Below are positions 1 to 10,970 of a DNA stretch of 64,000 bases, one piece after another. Every line of letters starts with the position of its first letter. Positions within the stretch are counted from its first letter, which is position 1. The notes beneath the pieces were generated by a model. That model saw only the letters and a program-made list of their open reading frames with translations, was not told where the DNA came from and searched no databases. Both the position numbers and the translations under genes were made by a program. This DNA is from Leptobrachium leishanense (Eukaryota; Chordata; Amphibia; Anura; Megophryidae), in NCBI GenBank assembly GCA_009667805.1, contig CM019066.1, forward strand, positions 330,454,619 to 330,518,618, in the 5' to 3' direction.

Positions 1-548
1 CTTAACATTGTGAGTGCAAATGCGTTTGTGCGCAGGTACGCGGATGGTATTACAATCTATGCGCAGTTTTTAAAGCACAGCCTTTGCGCACATAATTTTA
101 ACAACTCCTAAAAGCTGGTGTTAATGGCAAATTCTATCAACCTGGCCGAAACCAAATATACCAGCCCAAAAAAAAATACGCAGCAAAGTATAGTTACACA
201 TACCCAAACCAAAAAAATTGAGAAGTTGTGCGTGTTTTTATTATTGCTGCAGCATATATATTCAGATTGACTTTGGCAGGCGCAAAAACGTAACGTGAGA
301 TAATTGTGGTTCTTAATTCTGATTGGCTGATTCGCGTGAAAAAACAGTCCGCACACCGATTTCTGCGCGCAACGTTAATGCGTGCGTGTTTTTGTGCATC
401 CGTTTTACGCGTGTTATTTTTTGACATCATGAAAAAATGCGCTCGGATTGTAATACCACTGTTAATTTGCACGCGTTAACGTTTAACGCTTCGCACAAAA
501 TTTCACGCGTTGCGCGTGTGTTTTTGCGTGAAGAATGTAACAGGGCCC
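1..548. mobile_element. Right part of a palindrome-rich MITE (family C)
   Basis: This is the right-hand portion of the same family as the complete copy at 41068-42285. The first 75 bases match that copy's central palindrome arm, and 120-548 matches its right half. It ends in GTAACAGGGCCC, the family's terminal inverted repeat, followed by TAA (549-551). The left part lies outside the window. There is no coding capacity; the open frames here are chance. A 3-bp target duplication and TIR starting GGGC suggest a PIF/Harbinger-type non-autonomous element, but that class is inferred. Confidence 0.7.
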
Positions 549-1196
549 TAAGGGGGTTATTCAGAGAGAGGTGAAAAGCAGGATAATGGCTAGAGAATGG
601 AAAATTCTAGGTCAAAATAGCCAAACCAGAGAAATTCTCCCATTTATCTCACTTTCCAAATTGGCTATTTTGACCTAGAATTTTCCTTTTGAATACATCT
701 ATCCCGATGGAATACACCATAAGGATACAAATGTCTACCTGAGACAAAATGAAAATAAAACTTAACTTTTAATCCACATGTAAAACCAAATACATAATCA
801 AAGCAATATATCACAAATAACTCAAATTTTGTACAAAACACCCCTTCACCTTTAAAAACAGAATTCATACAGTATTGGTGTCAATAAATTCCAATAGAGG
901 TGTAATAGAATTAGTAAAGTTCGCTAGTGGTCCCAGCTTTGCATGAAACACCTATATATTATATTCTTAATAACATAGGTTGGCCAACATGCCACTATCA
1001 TACACACCAATACGAGACAAGGGTACCAGTCAGGTAGAAATTCCAGCAAACGGACCCATATGATATCCGGACCTAGAATAATTCATTCCGAGGGCCTCCA
1101 AGTAAAGCAGGACGCAAACAGATACAATATTTAATCTCAATTGCCCAGTAGCATCTAAACTAAATAGCCCAACATTTGATTTCTAAACACCAGTCC

Positions 1197-1262
1197 CTGT
1201 CTAAAGACGCCCCCGACGTGCATTTCGCCAGAAATGGCTCGTCAGGAGTGCCTACAGATGTA
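1197..1262 (-). ncRNA. Hammerhead-ribozyme-like motif in PLE arm
   Basis: Read on the - strand the order is CTGACGA, a 4-bp helix II (GCCA/TGGC with loop TTTC), GAAA, a 4-bp helix III (ATGC/GCGT with one wobble) and a C at the cleavage position. That is the core order of a type I hammerhead. Helix I is weak next to the core, with only distal CTGT/ACAG pairing. PLE termini are known to carry hammerheads. Activity is not demonstrated. Confidence 0.4.
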
Positions 1263-2342
1263 CAAAGAAAATAGGCTGCTATTTAAATCATGCTCACCCG
1301 GCTCTAATTTGCTCATTAGCCAATGGGGCGATGGAATTGGAAACCGCCCCACTCTATCATCATTCACAGGATGATTGACATACCTTCCCACCAATCCTAA
1401 CATTTTGTTTAATTCCGTTACCCTAGTGACCCGTTTTAGTTCCTTTGGATCCAGTTACCTAAATCCACTCGGACAATATATATACATTATTAGTCTAAAA
1501 CGAGTGGGAGAAATGAGTGATCTAATACTAGGTTCAACAATACTACATCAATCTTAGATGTGGTCAGCTGAATATAAGTAGTCATATTGCTGAGGATCAG
1601 CGTTGACAAAACGCTGAGTTCATTCCTTAGGACACCGCGCCTCTTGCCGATAATGGACAACTCCCACAACATGTTGCGAGCCTACCTAGCTCTGTCGCTA
1701 TGATCACATAGGAATGATTGTAATAACAGCTTAATAAACAAAAACTCAGCGTCACGCGGAGATGTAACTATCTGCGCCTTTTATAAATGCGTATCAGGAT
1801 GCAAGTAAACAGAACTATTAGAGGTATATATGTATAAAAGAAAGAAGGGGTTTTCAATCAAAGTGTAAAGAAAGAAATCTACGATTCAATGAGTAAAATT
1901 TATTCATCCTACAGACATGGTTGGTGAAATTAATCATGACTGAAGACATTACACAGTTAGCAATTGAATATAGAAGTATATATATTATTATATCAAAATC
2001 CCCAGTTACATATATAGATTACCATGTGTATCAAATGGGATGAACACGCTATGACAAAGTATTCTCATATATATTTAGACCAAGAACATCATAAGATCAC
2101 AGACCTACATGGAAATGTACTGAAGGACTTACAATTCTATACTGGATTTATTCAACCTTCTGTCATAACTAATGGATTTAATTGTGGAATGAGAATCGCA
2201 CAGCCAGAGATTGGCCACGAAAAATAGGTTACAACATCCAGAATACCAACTAAGTGCATATATTAAATCCCACATCGACCAGATGAAATGGACATTTCCA
2301 TGACAATATTATGTTTTGTTCGCCAGAAAATAATGTTGATAT

Positions 2343-2840
2343 ATGATTGTAAATATATATATTAACAAAATGAGCTACCAAGTCACATTTAATATAAATA
2401 ATGATTTGTACATAATTTATAAATTCATAAACTGCTTGATATATAAGTCCAAAAAATTCTCAAGTAATATTACAGGAAGATTTTATGATATCAAGCAGTT
2501 TATGAATTGTTCAAGCAAAACACTTGTTTATCTAATTACCTGTGAGTGCAGTGTTCAATATGTCGGCAAGATGTTTCAGCAGTTTAAACGCCGCATTCTT
2601 CAACATGTAAATTCAATTCACAATAACCTCGATACTTCGGTCTCTAGACATTTAAGAAATCAACATGATTCAGACCCATCTTGCCTATCTTTCCAGGCGA
2701 TTGAACAAGTGGCCTCTAGACCTAGGAGAGGCAACTTTGATAAAATCCTGTGCCAGAGGGAGTCTTTCTGGATCTACACCCTTAAGACCTTATACCCACA
2801 TGGATTGAATGAGGAATTTAATTATACACCGTTCATTTAA
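2343..2840 (+). pseudogene. GIY-YIG endonuclease domain of a Penelope-like element (C-terminal fragment)
   Basis: In PLEs the protein is a reverse transcriptase followed by a C-terminal GIY-YIG endonuclease that nicks target DNA for target-primed reverse transcription. Only the C-terminal end remains. From about residue 45 the frame reads GRFYDIKQFMNCSSK, then LVYLITCEC (the GIY position), QYVGK (the YIG position), FKRRILQHV with the conserved Arg, a CQRESFWIY segment with the catalytic-type Glu, and the family signature LKTLYPHGLNEE near the end. The first 30-40 residues are not PLE-like: they come from the AT-rich inverted arm, joined by a fold-back (2422-2442 with 2488-2508). The true coding part therefore starts near 2430 and the annotated start is arbitrary. 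The reverse transcriptase and thumb are missing. It is not functional alone. Confidence 0.7.
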
Positions 2841-3008
2841 CTTTTGATATCCTTGATTGAATGAAATGTTTTTGTATATCGCCCATTCAATTCCTGATAT
2901 CAGACATTTATTGCCCTTTGGAATTTCTTTTGAAATGAAAACCAAAATTAATGTTGTACTCAAGTAATCATTTTCATTAATCACTAAATACATATACTTT
3001 TACATATA

Positions 3009-4663
3009 CAGTCAGGTCCAGAAATATTGGGACATCGACACAATTCTAACATCTTTGGCTCTATACACCACCACAATGGAGATGGAATGAAACAAACACA
3101 ATGTGCTTTAACTGCAGACTGTCAGCTTTAATTTGAGGGTATGTACATCCAACTCAGGTGAACGGTGTAGGACTTACAGCAGTTTGCAGATGTGCCTCCC
3201 ACTTGTTAAGGGACCAAAGATAATGGGACAGAATAATAATCATAAATCAAACTTTCCCTTCTCAATACTTGGTTGCAAATCCTTTGCAGTCAATCACAGC
3301 CTGAAGTCTGGAACGCATAGACAATACATCACCAGACGCTGGGTTTCATCCCTGGTGATGCTCTGCCAGGCCTCTACTGCAATGGTCTTCAGTTCCTGCT
3401 TGTTCTTGGGGCATTTTCCCTTCAGTTTTGTCTTCAGCAAGTGAAATGCATGCTCAATGGGATTCAGGTCAGGTGATTGACTTGGCCATTGCATAACATT
3501 CCACTTCTGTCCCTTCAAATACTCTTTGGTTGCTTTTGCAGTATGCTTTGGGTCATTGTCCATCTGCACTGTGAAGCGCCGTCCAATGAGTTCTGCAGCA
3601 TTTGGCTGAATGTGAGCAGATAATATTGTCCGAAACACTTCAGAATTCATCCTGCTGCTTTTGTCAGCAGTCACATCATCAATAAATACAAGAGAACCAG
3701 TTCCATTGGCAGCCATACATGCTCACGCCATGACACTACCACCACCATGCTTCACTGATGAGGTGGTATGCTTAGGATCATGAGCAGTTCCTTTCCTTCT
3801 CCATGCTCTTCTCTTCCCATCACTCTGGTACAAGTTAATCTTGGTCTCATCTGTCCACAGGATCTTGTTCCAGAACTGTGAAGGCTTTGTTAGGTGTTGT
3901 TTGGCAAACTCTTATCTGCCCTTCCTGTTTTTGAGGCTCACCAATGGTTTACATCTTGTGGTGAACCCTCTGTATTCACTCTGTTGAAGTCTTCTCTTGA
4001 TTGTTGACTTTGACACACATACACCTACCTCCTGGAGAGTGTTCTTGATCTGGCCAACTGTTGTGAAGGGTGTTTTCTTCACCAGGGAAAGAATTCTTCG
4101 GTCATCCACCACAGTTGTTTTCCATGGTCTCCCGGGTCTTTTGGTGTTGCTGAGCTCACCGATGCGTTCCTTCTTTTTGAGAATGTTCCAAACAGTTGTT
4201 TTGGCCACGCCTATTGTTCTTGCTATCTCTCTGATGGGTTTGTTTTTGTTTCTTCAGCCTAATGATGGCTTGCTTCACTAATAGTGACAGCTCTTTGGAT
4301 CTCATCTTGAGAGTTGACAGCAACAGATTCCAAATGCAAATAGCACACTTGAAATGAACTCTGGGCCTTTTATCTGCACATTGTAATTGGGGTAATGAGG
4401 GAATATCACACACCTGGCCATGGAACAGCTGAGAAGCCAATTGTCCCATTACCTTTGGTCCCTTAACAAGTGGGAGGCACATCTGCAAACTGCTGTAAGT
4501 CCTACACCGTTCACCTGAGTTGGATGTACATACCCTCAAATTAAAGCTGACAGTCTGCAGTTAAAGCACATTGTGTTTGTTTCATTCCAGCTCCGTTGTG
4601 GTGGTGTATAGAGCCAAAGATGTTAGAATTGTGTCGATGTCCTAATATTTCTGGACCTGACTG
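3009..4663 (-). mobile_element. Tc1/mariner element, family 1, with about 220-bp inverted repeats
   Basis: Termini begin CAGTCAGGTCCAGAAATAT on both ends and extend about 220 bp inward (3009-3229 and 4443-4663). The element sits on TA dinucleotides (3007-3008 and 4664-4665), the Tc1/mariner target. It interrupts the PLE composite. Other remnants of the same family are at about 32069-33493 and 24374-24505. The transposase is on the - strand and is broken. Confidence 0.88.
3268..4305 (-). pseudogene. Tc1-family DD34E transposase, inactivated
   Basis: A Tc1 transposase binds the inverted repeats through paired helix-turn-helix domains and cuts and pastes the element with a DDE catalytic core. 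The start is the ATG at 4305 (MRSKELS). The N-terminal HTH region runs to about 4000, with the GRPW hinge near 4120. The catalytic part includes FTVQMDNDPKHTAKA (second Asp) and QSPDLNPIEHAF (Glu). The frame is broken by a nonsense codon at about 3912-3914, by frameshifts between the N-terminal pieces near 4156-4208, and again before the C-terminus near 3300. About 340 codons would be normal for the family; here they are spread over several frames. No active enzyme can be made. Confidence 0.85.
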
Positions 4664-4827
4664 TATATAAGTATATACTTTTCTTGGCAAATTATATTGG
4701 TGATTTTAAATAATGTTTGGCTGCTATTATCTAATTTTATATATGTTCATACAATGAAAATTTATAAATTATGAACAAATCATTGTTTGTATTAAATGTG
4801 ACTCGGTAGCTCATTTTGTTGATATAT

Positions 4828-4835
4828 GAATGTAA

Positions 4836-4882
<47 letters not shown>
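4828..4882. repeat. (TA)n microsatellite
   Basis: An almost uninterrupted TA dinucleotide tract inside the PLE right arm. A similar short tract occurs at 6632-6660. Confidence 0.9.
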
Positions 4883-4883
<1 letters not shown>

Positions 4884-5565
4884 GAAAAGCCAGGCATAGG
4901 AGCACACTGAGGCTTGTGATAAAATAACAAACTTTATTGAATAAAATCTGACGTTTCGGTTCCTAAGACGCTTTATCAAGGAATAAAAGCAAGGCAATAA
5001 AGACAGGTTTAAATAATGTAACTGTAAACTCACCCCCCAATCCTGTACGCGCTGCATCCGGAGGCAAGTCACAGTGAGACGAAACATAATATTGGCAAAC
5101 AAAACATAATATTGTCATGGAAATGTCCATTTCATCTGGTCGATGTGGGATTTAATATATGCACTTAGTTGGTATTCTGGATGTTGTATCCTATTTTTTG
5201 TAGCCAATCGCTGGCTGTGTGATTCTCATTCCACAATTAAATCCATTAGTTGTGACAGAAGGTTGAATAAATCCATTATAGAATCTTAAGTCCTTCAGTA
5301 CATTTCCATATAGGTCTGTGACCTTATGATGATCTTGGTCTAAATATATATGAGAATACTTTGTCATAGTGTGTTCATCCCATTTGTTACACATGGTAAT
5401 CTATATATGTAACTGGGGAATGTTAGTTTTGGTGGGAAGGTATGTCAATCATCCTGTGATTGATCATAGAGTGGGGCGGTTCCCAATTCCATCGCCCCAT
5501 TGACTAATGAGCAAATTAGAGCCGGGTGAGCATGATTTAAATAGCAGCCTATTTTCTTTGTACAT

Positions 5566-5626
5566 CTGTAAGCACTCCTGACGAGCCATTTCTGGCAAAA
5601 CGCTCATCGGGTGCGTCTTTAGACAG
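5566..5626 (+). ncRNA. Second hammerhead-like motif, inverted PLE arm
   Basis: This is the inverted counterpart of the motif at 1197-1262. CTGACGA spans 5578-5584, helix II is 5585-5588/5593-5596, helix III is 5600-5603/5613-5616, and C5617 is at the cleavage position. The GAAA box has decayed to AAAA, so this copy is probably inactive. Confidence 0.3.
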
Positions 5627-6304
5627 GGACTGGTGTTTAGAAATCAAATGTTGGGCTATTTAGTTTAGATGCTACTGGGCAATTGAGATTAAATATTGTA
5701 TCTGTTTGCGTCCTGCTTTACTTGGAGGCCCTCGGAATGAATTATTCTAGGTCCGGATATCATACGGGTCCGTTTGCTGGAATTTCTACCTGACTGGTAC
5801 CCTTGTCTCGTATTGGTGTGTATGATAGTGGCATGTTGGCCAACCTATGTTATTAAGAATATATATATAGGTGTTTCATGCAAAGCTGGGACCACTAGCG
5901 AACTTTACTAATTCTATTACAACTCTATTGGAATTTATTACCACCAATACTGTATGAATTCTGTTTTTAAAGGTGAAGGGTTGTTTTGTACAAAATTGGT
6001 TATTTGTGATATATTTCTTTGATTATGTATTTGGTTTTACATGTGGATTAAAAGTTAAGTTTTATTTTCATTTTGTCTCAGGTAGATATTTGTATCCTTA
6101 TGGTGTATTCCATTGGGATAGATGTATTCAAATTCTATGGAGGGGTAACTGTAAACCCTATGGTCTCCTGTGATTTTTTTTCAATCATTCTCTGATTTTC
6201 TGTTCAAAACAAGTTACTGTTTACTACTGAGGTAGTGATCTTGTAGAATTTTACATTCTCCAGCCATTCTCCTGCTTTTCACCCTTCTCTGAATAACCCT
6301 GTAA

Positions 6305-6629
6305 CTGACAACATCCGTCTGTCTCCCACTGTCTCTAAAGAGCTGCCGGTGGTGCTGAAGCATTTCATCAATTTTATACTTCTTCTTAAAAACTGATAAA
6401 CCTGTTTACCAAATGCTCACATACAGCCTAGAGCCTTTAAAGCACAACCAGTGACCTCCTAGGGTGATCGCAAAGTTATTACATTTACGTTTTAACTGGA
6501 AATACTAGTTGGACAAGTTGAGCAGCCTGCCTGACATATCCACACACAATGTATTATTTGACGCTGAAGGACAAATTGTTTGCATGCTGTCAGATTTCCT
6601 AAGGCAAGAAAAAAAACACACAAGAAAAA

Positions 6630-6663
<34 letters not shown>

Positions 6664-7194
6664 GTGCATAAAGGATTATTTAGCATAAGGATCTATTCAC
6701 TAAATGTCTAATTATGGATGGACTTCATAAAATGGAGAGTGGGAAATGAGCATGGGAGGACTGGCAGATACCCTGGGGAATCAAAGTATAATTATTAATA
6801 GGAACAGATAATTTGAGATGCATTTAGTACTTATAATGCCTTTGTGAATGAGAACGTTCGGCCCATGGATGCCATTCTTCTTCAGTGCTATGTGTATAGG
6901 CAGCCCTGTGTACCTGTATTTAAAGAGCAGAGAGATGGGGCTGGGAGGTTCTGACCCAGAACCCATGTATGATAGTTTAGGGAAGGTAGTGGATGGCCAA
7001 GACTAGTACTTCTGTCCTCACTCGCTATCATAGGCATGTGCCGGGTGTGCCCAGGCACACCCTAATGTTTGGCGAAGGGTTCATCTTTGAACGCTATGTT
7101 GAAATTTTGGATGTTCCTTATCTGGTTCATGATCAAACGCCTGAACATTGACTGTATCACCAGATAAACATGCTATTTCTCGATATCAACCCCC
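6305..7194. other. Unannotated stretch
   Basis: AT-rich DNA with a (TA)n tract at 6632-6660 and a fragment GGATCTATTCACTAAA near 6690 that resembles the ends of the small palindromic MITE at 7751-7919. No coding exon is recognised. Confidence 0.5.
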
Positions 7195-7197
7195 TTA

Positions 7198-7323
7198 GGC
7201 TGGGGTCAGACGAGCGTTTTCCAGAGCGGAAGGAACGTCCGTGAGAGTCCACACAATGCTACGATGGATGCCGGTGAGGCACGTCAGTACGGGCGCACAT
7301 AGTGCTCTCGTCTGACCCTGGCC
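7198..7323. mobile_element. 126-bp MITE (family A)
   Basis: Starts GGCTGGGGTCAGACGAGCG and ends with its inverted form CGTCTGACCCTGGCC, flanked by TTA on both sides (7195-7197 and 7324-7326). Same end sequences as 17096-17971, 18024-18249 and 56470-56895. A 3-bp TWA duplication suggests PIF/Harbinger mobilisation. Confidence 0.75.
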
Positions 7324-7750
7324 TTAGTGCTCCCAGACTCGCCAAACAAAAACAACACCAATAATGTGTGGTAAAGCACTAAGAGTGGATGTGACAGATG
7401 ACAGACACAGTTTACCAGAATAATTCTGGTTATGGTTTCCTCTGACTTGGAATCCAGCCACCATATGTGTTCACATGGGCAATGAATTCAAATTAGTAGA
7501 ACATTTCCTTGTACTGGCATTTTAACGTAACATACCGTGTAAGTCCTCATGCATTTCATTATTTAAATGGCCTTTCTGATTCTGTTTTATAAAATCAACA
7601 GATTGGCGTTCCAGGAAATGCTCTCCTTTCCTGCTTGGCATCAAACCCGTTTAATCCTCATTATATAATCTTTCACCCCATGCGCTGGCAATAAGCTTTA
7701 TGGCTTAGTTGCCAAGTTTTTTTTTAATCAACACTAAAAGAAAACTAACC

Positions 7751-7919
7751 GGTCTATTCCCTTAAAGGTGAAACTCAGGAGAATTGGCAGGAGAAGTGAA
7801 AATTCTAGGTCAAAGCAGAACTTTTTTACCATTTATCTCACTTTCCAAATCAGCTATTTGGTCTAGATTGTTCTCATCTCCTGCCAATTCTCCTGAGTTT
7901 CACCTTTAGTGAATAGATC
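7751..7919. mobile_element. Small palindromic MITE
   Basis: Left arm GGTCTATTCCCTTAAAGG followed by GTGAAACTCAGGAGAATTGG; the right arm (about 7877-7919) is its inverted complement ending GAATAGATC. The core shares AATTCTAGGTCAAA with the family-B short MITEs. No clear target duplication. Confidence 0.65.
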
Positions 7920-8017
7920 TGATAGACAGCTTTATATGAGCTTACATGCCTCACCAGAGAAGCAAATCCACTCAGCCATGAGTGCACGATCCACCTGTCG
8001 CCGCAACAGCCAGAAAG

Positions 8018-8259
8018 GTAATATAAACAGAAAATAATGGTTCAGCACTCCATTGAGTTTCCATATTCCATTTATATAGCACAACACGTCAAAGATAGAG
8101 GTGACGTTTCGGTCCAACGCAGAGACCTTTCTCAAGCAATGGCTTGAGAAAGGTCCCTGCGTTGAACTGTAAGGTTGCCTCTGTCTTTCGCATCTTGTGC
8201 TAAATAAACGGAATATGGAAACTCAATGGAGTGCTGAACAAATTATTTTCTGTTTTTAT
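8018..8259. repeat. Head-to-head pair of PLE-type termini
   Basis: The two halves, 8018-8138 and 8143-8259, are inverted copies of one sequence around a centre near 8140. The left half read on the - strand carries GGACCGAAACGTC (8103-8115), the hammerhead-type box typical of PLE terminal repeats. In the right half this box is degenerate. There is no ORF. Confidence 0.5.
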
Positions 8260-8261
8260 TG

Positions 8262-9228
8262 CTATAATTTCCATTAGCTGAGGCCAATGACCTTTTTTTC
8301 TCTGCCATCAGAGATCTGGAATAGTGATGGAGAACAGAGAATAGTCCTGTTCTAGATAGTCACCAGCTTTCATATGGTTTTATTCAGGTCTGCAGGGTTC
8401 TGGTCGTGTCTATAAAGCACTATGGAGAAGCCTAACAGCTTTTTTATACAGTCAAACATTTCCATGGGTTATCTTGATATGTTGTTTTCCATATGTACAA
8501 ATCTCAAATAGGGTTAAGAGACATGTTATCCTGTGTGAGCTCCGAGCTCTTGTTATGGTAAGAGGTGTTCCAGTATATTTGCTTCGCTTTATCTGCGGCT
8601 CTCATTCGACCTGGCCTGAGGGATAATACTGTGCTTGGGACCTTTAACCTAAAGACGATCCGTATAAAATGTCACTCCTCTTTGTGTGCTGTGGATTATG
8701 TCTGGAGTAACCGACGAGTCCCAACAGGTCATTTTGCATTCCATTAGCTTAACTGCAAATTGCATTATTAAGCCAACAGAATGCAAAAATCTCTGGATGT
8801 AATGGTTAATACAGGACAAAGAAGGTTTCACCAAAAGCAAATAATATGCAAAACGTATCCCAAAAATAACTGAGGAAGCTAGGAAAGGTAAAATCCAAAA
8901 ACTCCCAAAAACATTTTTAATCTTGGAATATTGCTAGTTTGTTGCAAATGCATAGCAACACACATTTTACTGAATAAACAACCAAGGTCAGGATTCCGAG
9001 TCAGGTGTAATGTAAGCCAGAGCTGTTGTAAATTTCACAGAGCTATTAAAGTCTATGGATTGGGTACGTTTACAACAACTTTTTTTAAATTTACATCCGA
9101 CTGGGAAACTAGCCCCTGGTTTTTGGTGTTTTCTTTGATTCTCAGTGACGCTAAGAGATTTTGGTTTCTGAATTTCAAAGAAGCATAAATGTTAACACAC
9201 ATATGAGAAGACAGACCAAAACCCATCA
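8262..9228. other. Unannotated stretch upstream of the SLC30A10 exon
   Basis: No recognisable exon, repeat or element. If the downstream exon is terminal, this is probably intron of the same gene; short upstream exons were looked for and not found. Confidence 0.4.
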
Positions 9229-9232
9229 TTAA

Positions 9233-9709
9233 CCCCTTCAAAACCAAGATCTCAGGCTTCAAAGGCACCATCCGGTGCCCCGATATCGAGATATCTCAAT
9301 CTGCAGAACTGCAGCCCAAAAGCTAATTAAATTTGTTTGCTGCAAACGAATTTCGTTTGCTTTTGGTCTGCAGAAGCTGCGCCCAAAGTTTTAGCCCTGT
9401 GGGCATATTGCTCAAAGAGCTAAAACTGTTCAAAAATCAGCTGATGATGCCCTGACATCGGGCAATTAGCAGCCGCTGCAGGGAAAGAAAATAAAAAGTA
9501 GAATTAAAAAGAAAATCGAATTGCAGCTGTAACATTTTAACTCAATTTGGCAGTAGATGATGCCATCTACTGGTCAAATAGGTTATTTACAGTAAGAAAT
9601 ACAATAGGAATATGCCCAAATATTTCTTACTGTATAATTAAGAAAGATTTTACAAAAACAACTGGTTTCTGACAATGGCTTTTTGTAAAATCACTTGGTA
9701 GTGAAGTGG
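9233..9709. mobile_element. piggyBac-type MITE flanked by TTAA
   Basis: TTAA occurs at both ends (9229-9232 and 9710-9713). The termini CCCCTTCAAAACCAAG and the inverted CCACTTCACTACCAAG agree at 12 of 16 positions. The internal sequence includes TTTTGTAAAATCACTTGGTAG, shared with the element at 16024-16438. Non-coding. Confidence 0.65.
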
Positions 9710-10208
9710 TTAAGCTTCCAGTAGAGACAATGGATATAATTCATCAACACTTTCCAGGAAAGAGAGACGCCTCGCCAAAGAGGAGTGGTAGGCAGTAATA
9801 CTCATTAAAATTATTTTTGCATTCATTTAGAGGAGCCGCAACTTACTAGAAATGCTGCCGGAGTTGCTACCATTGTTTGTATGCAAAGGTTTAAACCACA
9901 CAGCACCTGGGGGATCATTAACTCTCTAAATTGCCAGTCAGTTAGAATGCAGGATGTTTTACAAATAAATAAGTCAATATCCTGATATTAAATTCAGTTA
10001 GAACAGTTTTCTTAATGTTTTTCCATTTTAATTGAGTAACAATATTGAGATATGCATATGAGGGCCAATTTCTGTGCTCGCCAGTTTTCTACATCATGAT
10101 AGGTTTTGGGTAGATCTTTACGAAGGTCAGCTGTAGAGTGATATTGTAGAGTAATGTGATCTTGTCAGGAATGTCCTATTTTAAAAAAATATATTTTAAT
10201 TACTACAG

Positions 10209-10687
10209 GGCAAAAATTAGCGGAAATCCCAGAAGTGAAAAGTATTCACGAGATTCATGTCTGGGAGCTTGCCAGCGGGAAGAATATTGGCACAGTTCAC
10301 GTCAAATTTCAAGATGTCTCAGGCTATCGCATCGCAAACCGCGGCATCCGCAAGATCTTCCACTCTCATGGAATTCATGCTGTCACCCTGCAGGCCGAGT
10401 TCATCGGTGAAAAGAATGTGTCTTTAGCGTGCGAGGCACCTTGTATCTCCAAAAAATGCGAACCTCAGCTGTGCTGCAACCAAGAGCTCACCCCATACGC
10501 TGAAACGAATGGCCAGGCGTTGAAAATAGGCAAATCCTCACAAGTGTGGTACAGAAGCAACGACCTAGACATAAACATTGAGGCGACCATGATGGCTGAT
10601 GAGGAAACGGGACTGAAGATAAAGGAAGCTGTTAATGGTTTTAATATAGAGGATGAGAGACTGAATGACAAAAGCACTCACTTTTAA
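10209..10687 (+). CDS. SLC30A10: Terminal exon of a ZnT/CDF cation transporter, probably SLC30A10
   Basis: SLC30A family proteins are six-helix exporters of Zn or, for ZnT10, Mn, ending in a cytosolic ferredoxin-like domain. This exon starts after a splice acceptor (TACTACAG at 10201-10208) and reads KLAEIPEVKSIHEIHVWEL, then the C-terminal domain through HSHGIHAVTLQAEF, then the cysteine-rich CISKKCEPQLCC found in the ZnT1/ZnT10 branch. It stops at TAA 10685-10687. I favour SLC30A10 over SLC30A1 because the tail ends in STHF, like the NRTHF end I recall for ZnT10, and because the tail is short. The tail between the CC motif and the end is poorly conserved. The first codon is split, implying a phase 1 or 2 intron. 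The six transmembrane helices are not in the window. The GTG at 10235 is not a start; the exon reads through it. This is the only clearly conserved host coding sequence seen. Confidence 0.85.
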
Positions 10688-10970
10688 GCCACGAACATGG
10701 CAGGATGAGCATGGACCAAACAAATTGGCCTTATAAGTCCTATGCCTTGTTTTTGAAGGACAGCAATCTACCTGAACTGAAATAAGGCAGGTTGCATCTT
10801 GCTATCTATACTTTCTGTGTCCAGAAATTCTAAAACCGTTTTGCCAGCTATGTAATGTGGTATCACCCAGTGGATTAAAGGTCTACGGGCCTAGCTATAC
10901 ATTCCAAAGCCCGATTGCACTCCACTCTCTTGATCTACCTTGTAATAAAAACACAATGATTTGGAGGTTT
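10688..10970 (+). other. Probable 3' UTR of SLC30A10
   Basis: AT-rich sequence follows the stop without another splice signal of quality. A canonical AATAAA at 10944-10949 is a candidate poly(A) signal. The real 3' end cannot be fixed from sequence alone. Confidence 0.45.

Larger units (their letters stand above)
685..6243. mobile_element. Penelope-like retroelement composite with long inverted arms
   Basis: The insertion is bounded by a 9-bp duplication TAGAATTTT (676-684 and 6244-6252) inside the family-B MITE. Its arms, 690-2440 and 4740-6132, are diverged inverted copies of each other, apart from about 600 bp (around 1400-1995) present only in the left arm and about 210 bp (around 4883-5095) present only in the right. 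A GIY-YIG nuclease fragment lies at 2430-2840 on the + strand. No reverse transcriptase domain is visible, so the element is defective. PLEs are known for inverted or partial terminal repeats and variable target duplications, which fits. The Tc1 element at 3009-4663 is a later insertion. Confidence 0.6.
552..6301. mobile_element. Short palindromic MITE (family B) split by a 5.6-kb insertion
   Basis: The left half (552-684) and right half (6244-6301) together form the same element as the intact 182-bp copy at 19947-20128: GGGTTATTCAGAG at the left end and CTCTGAATAACCCTG at the right. The 3-bp target duplication TAA is present on both sides (549-551 and 6302-6304). Everything between 685 and 6243 is a later insertion. 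Confidence 0.75.
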
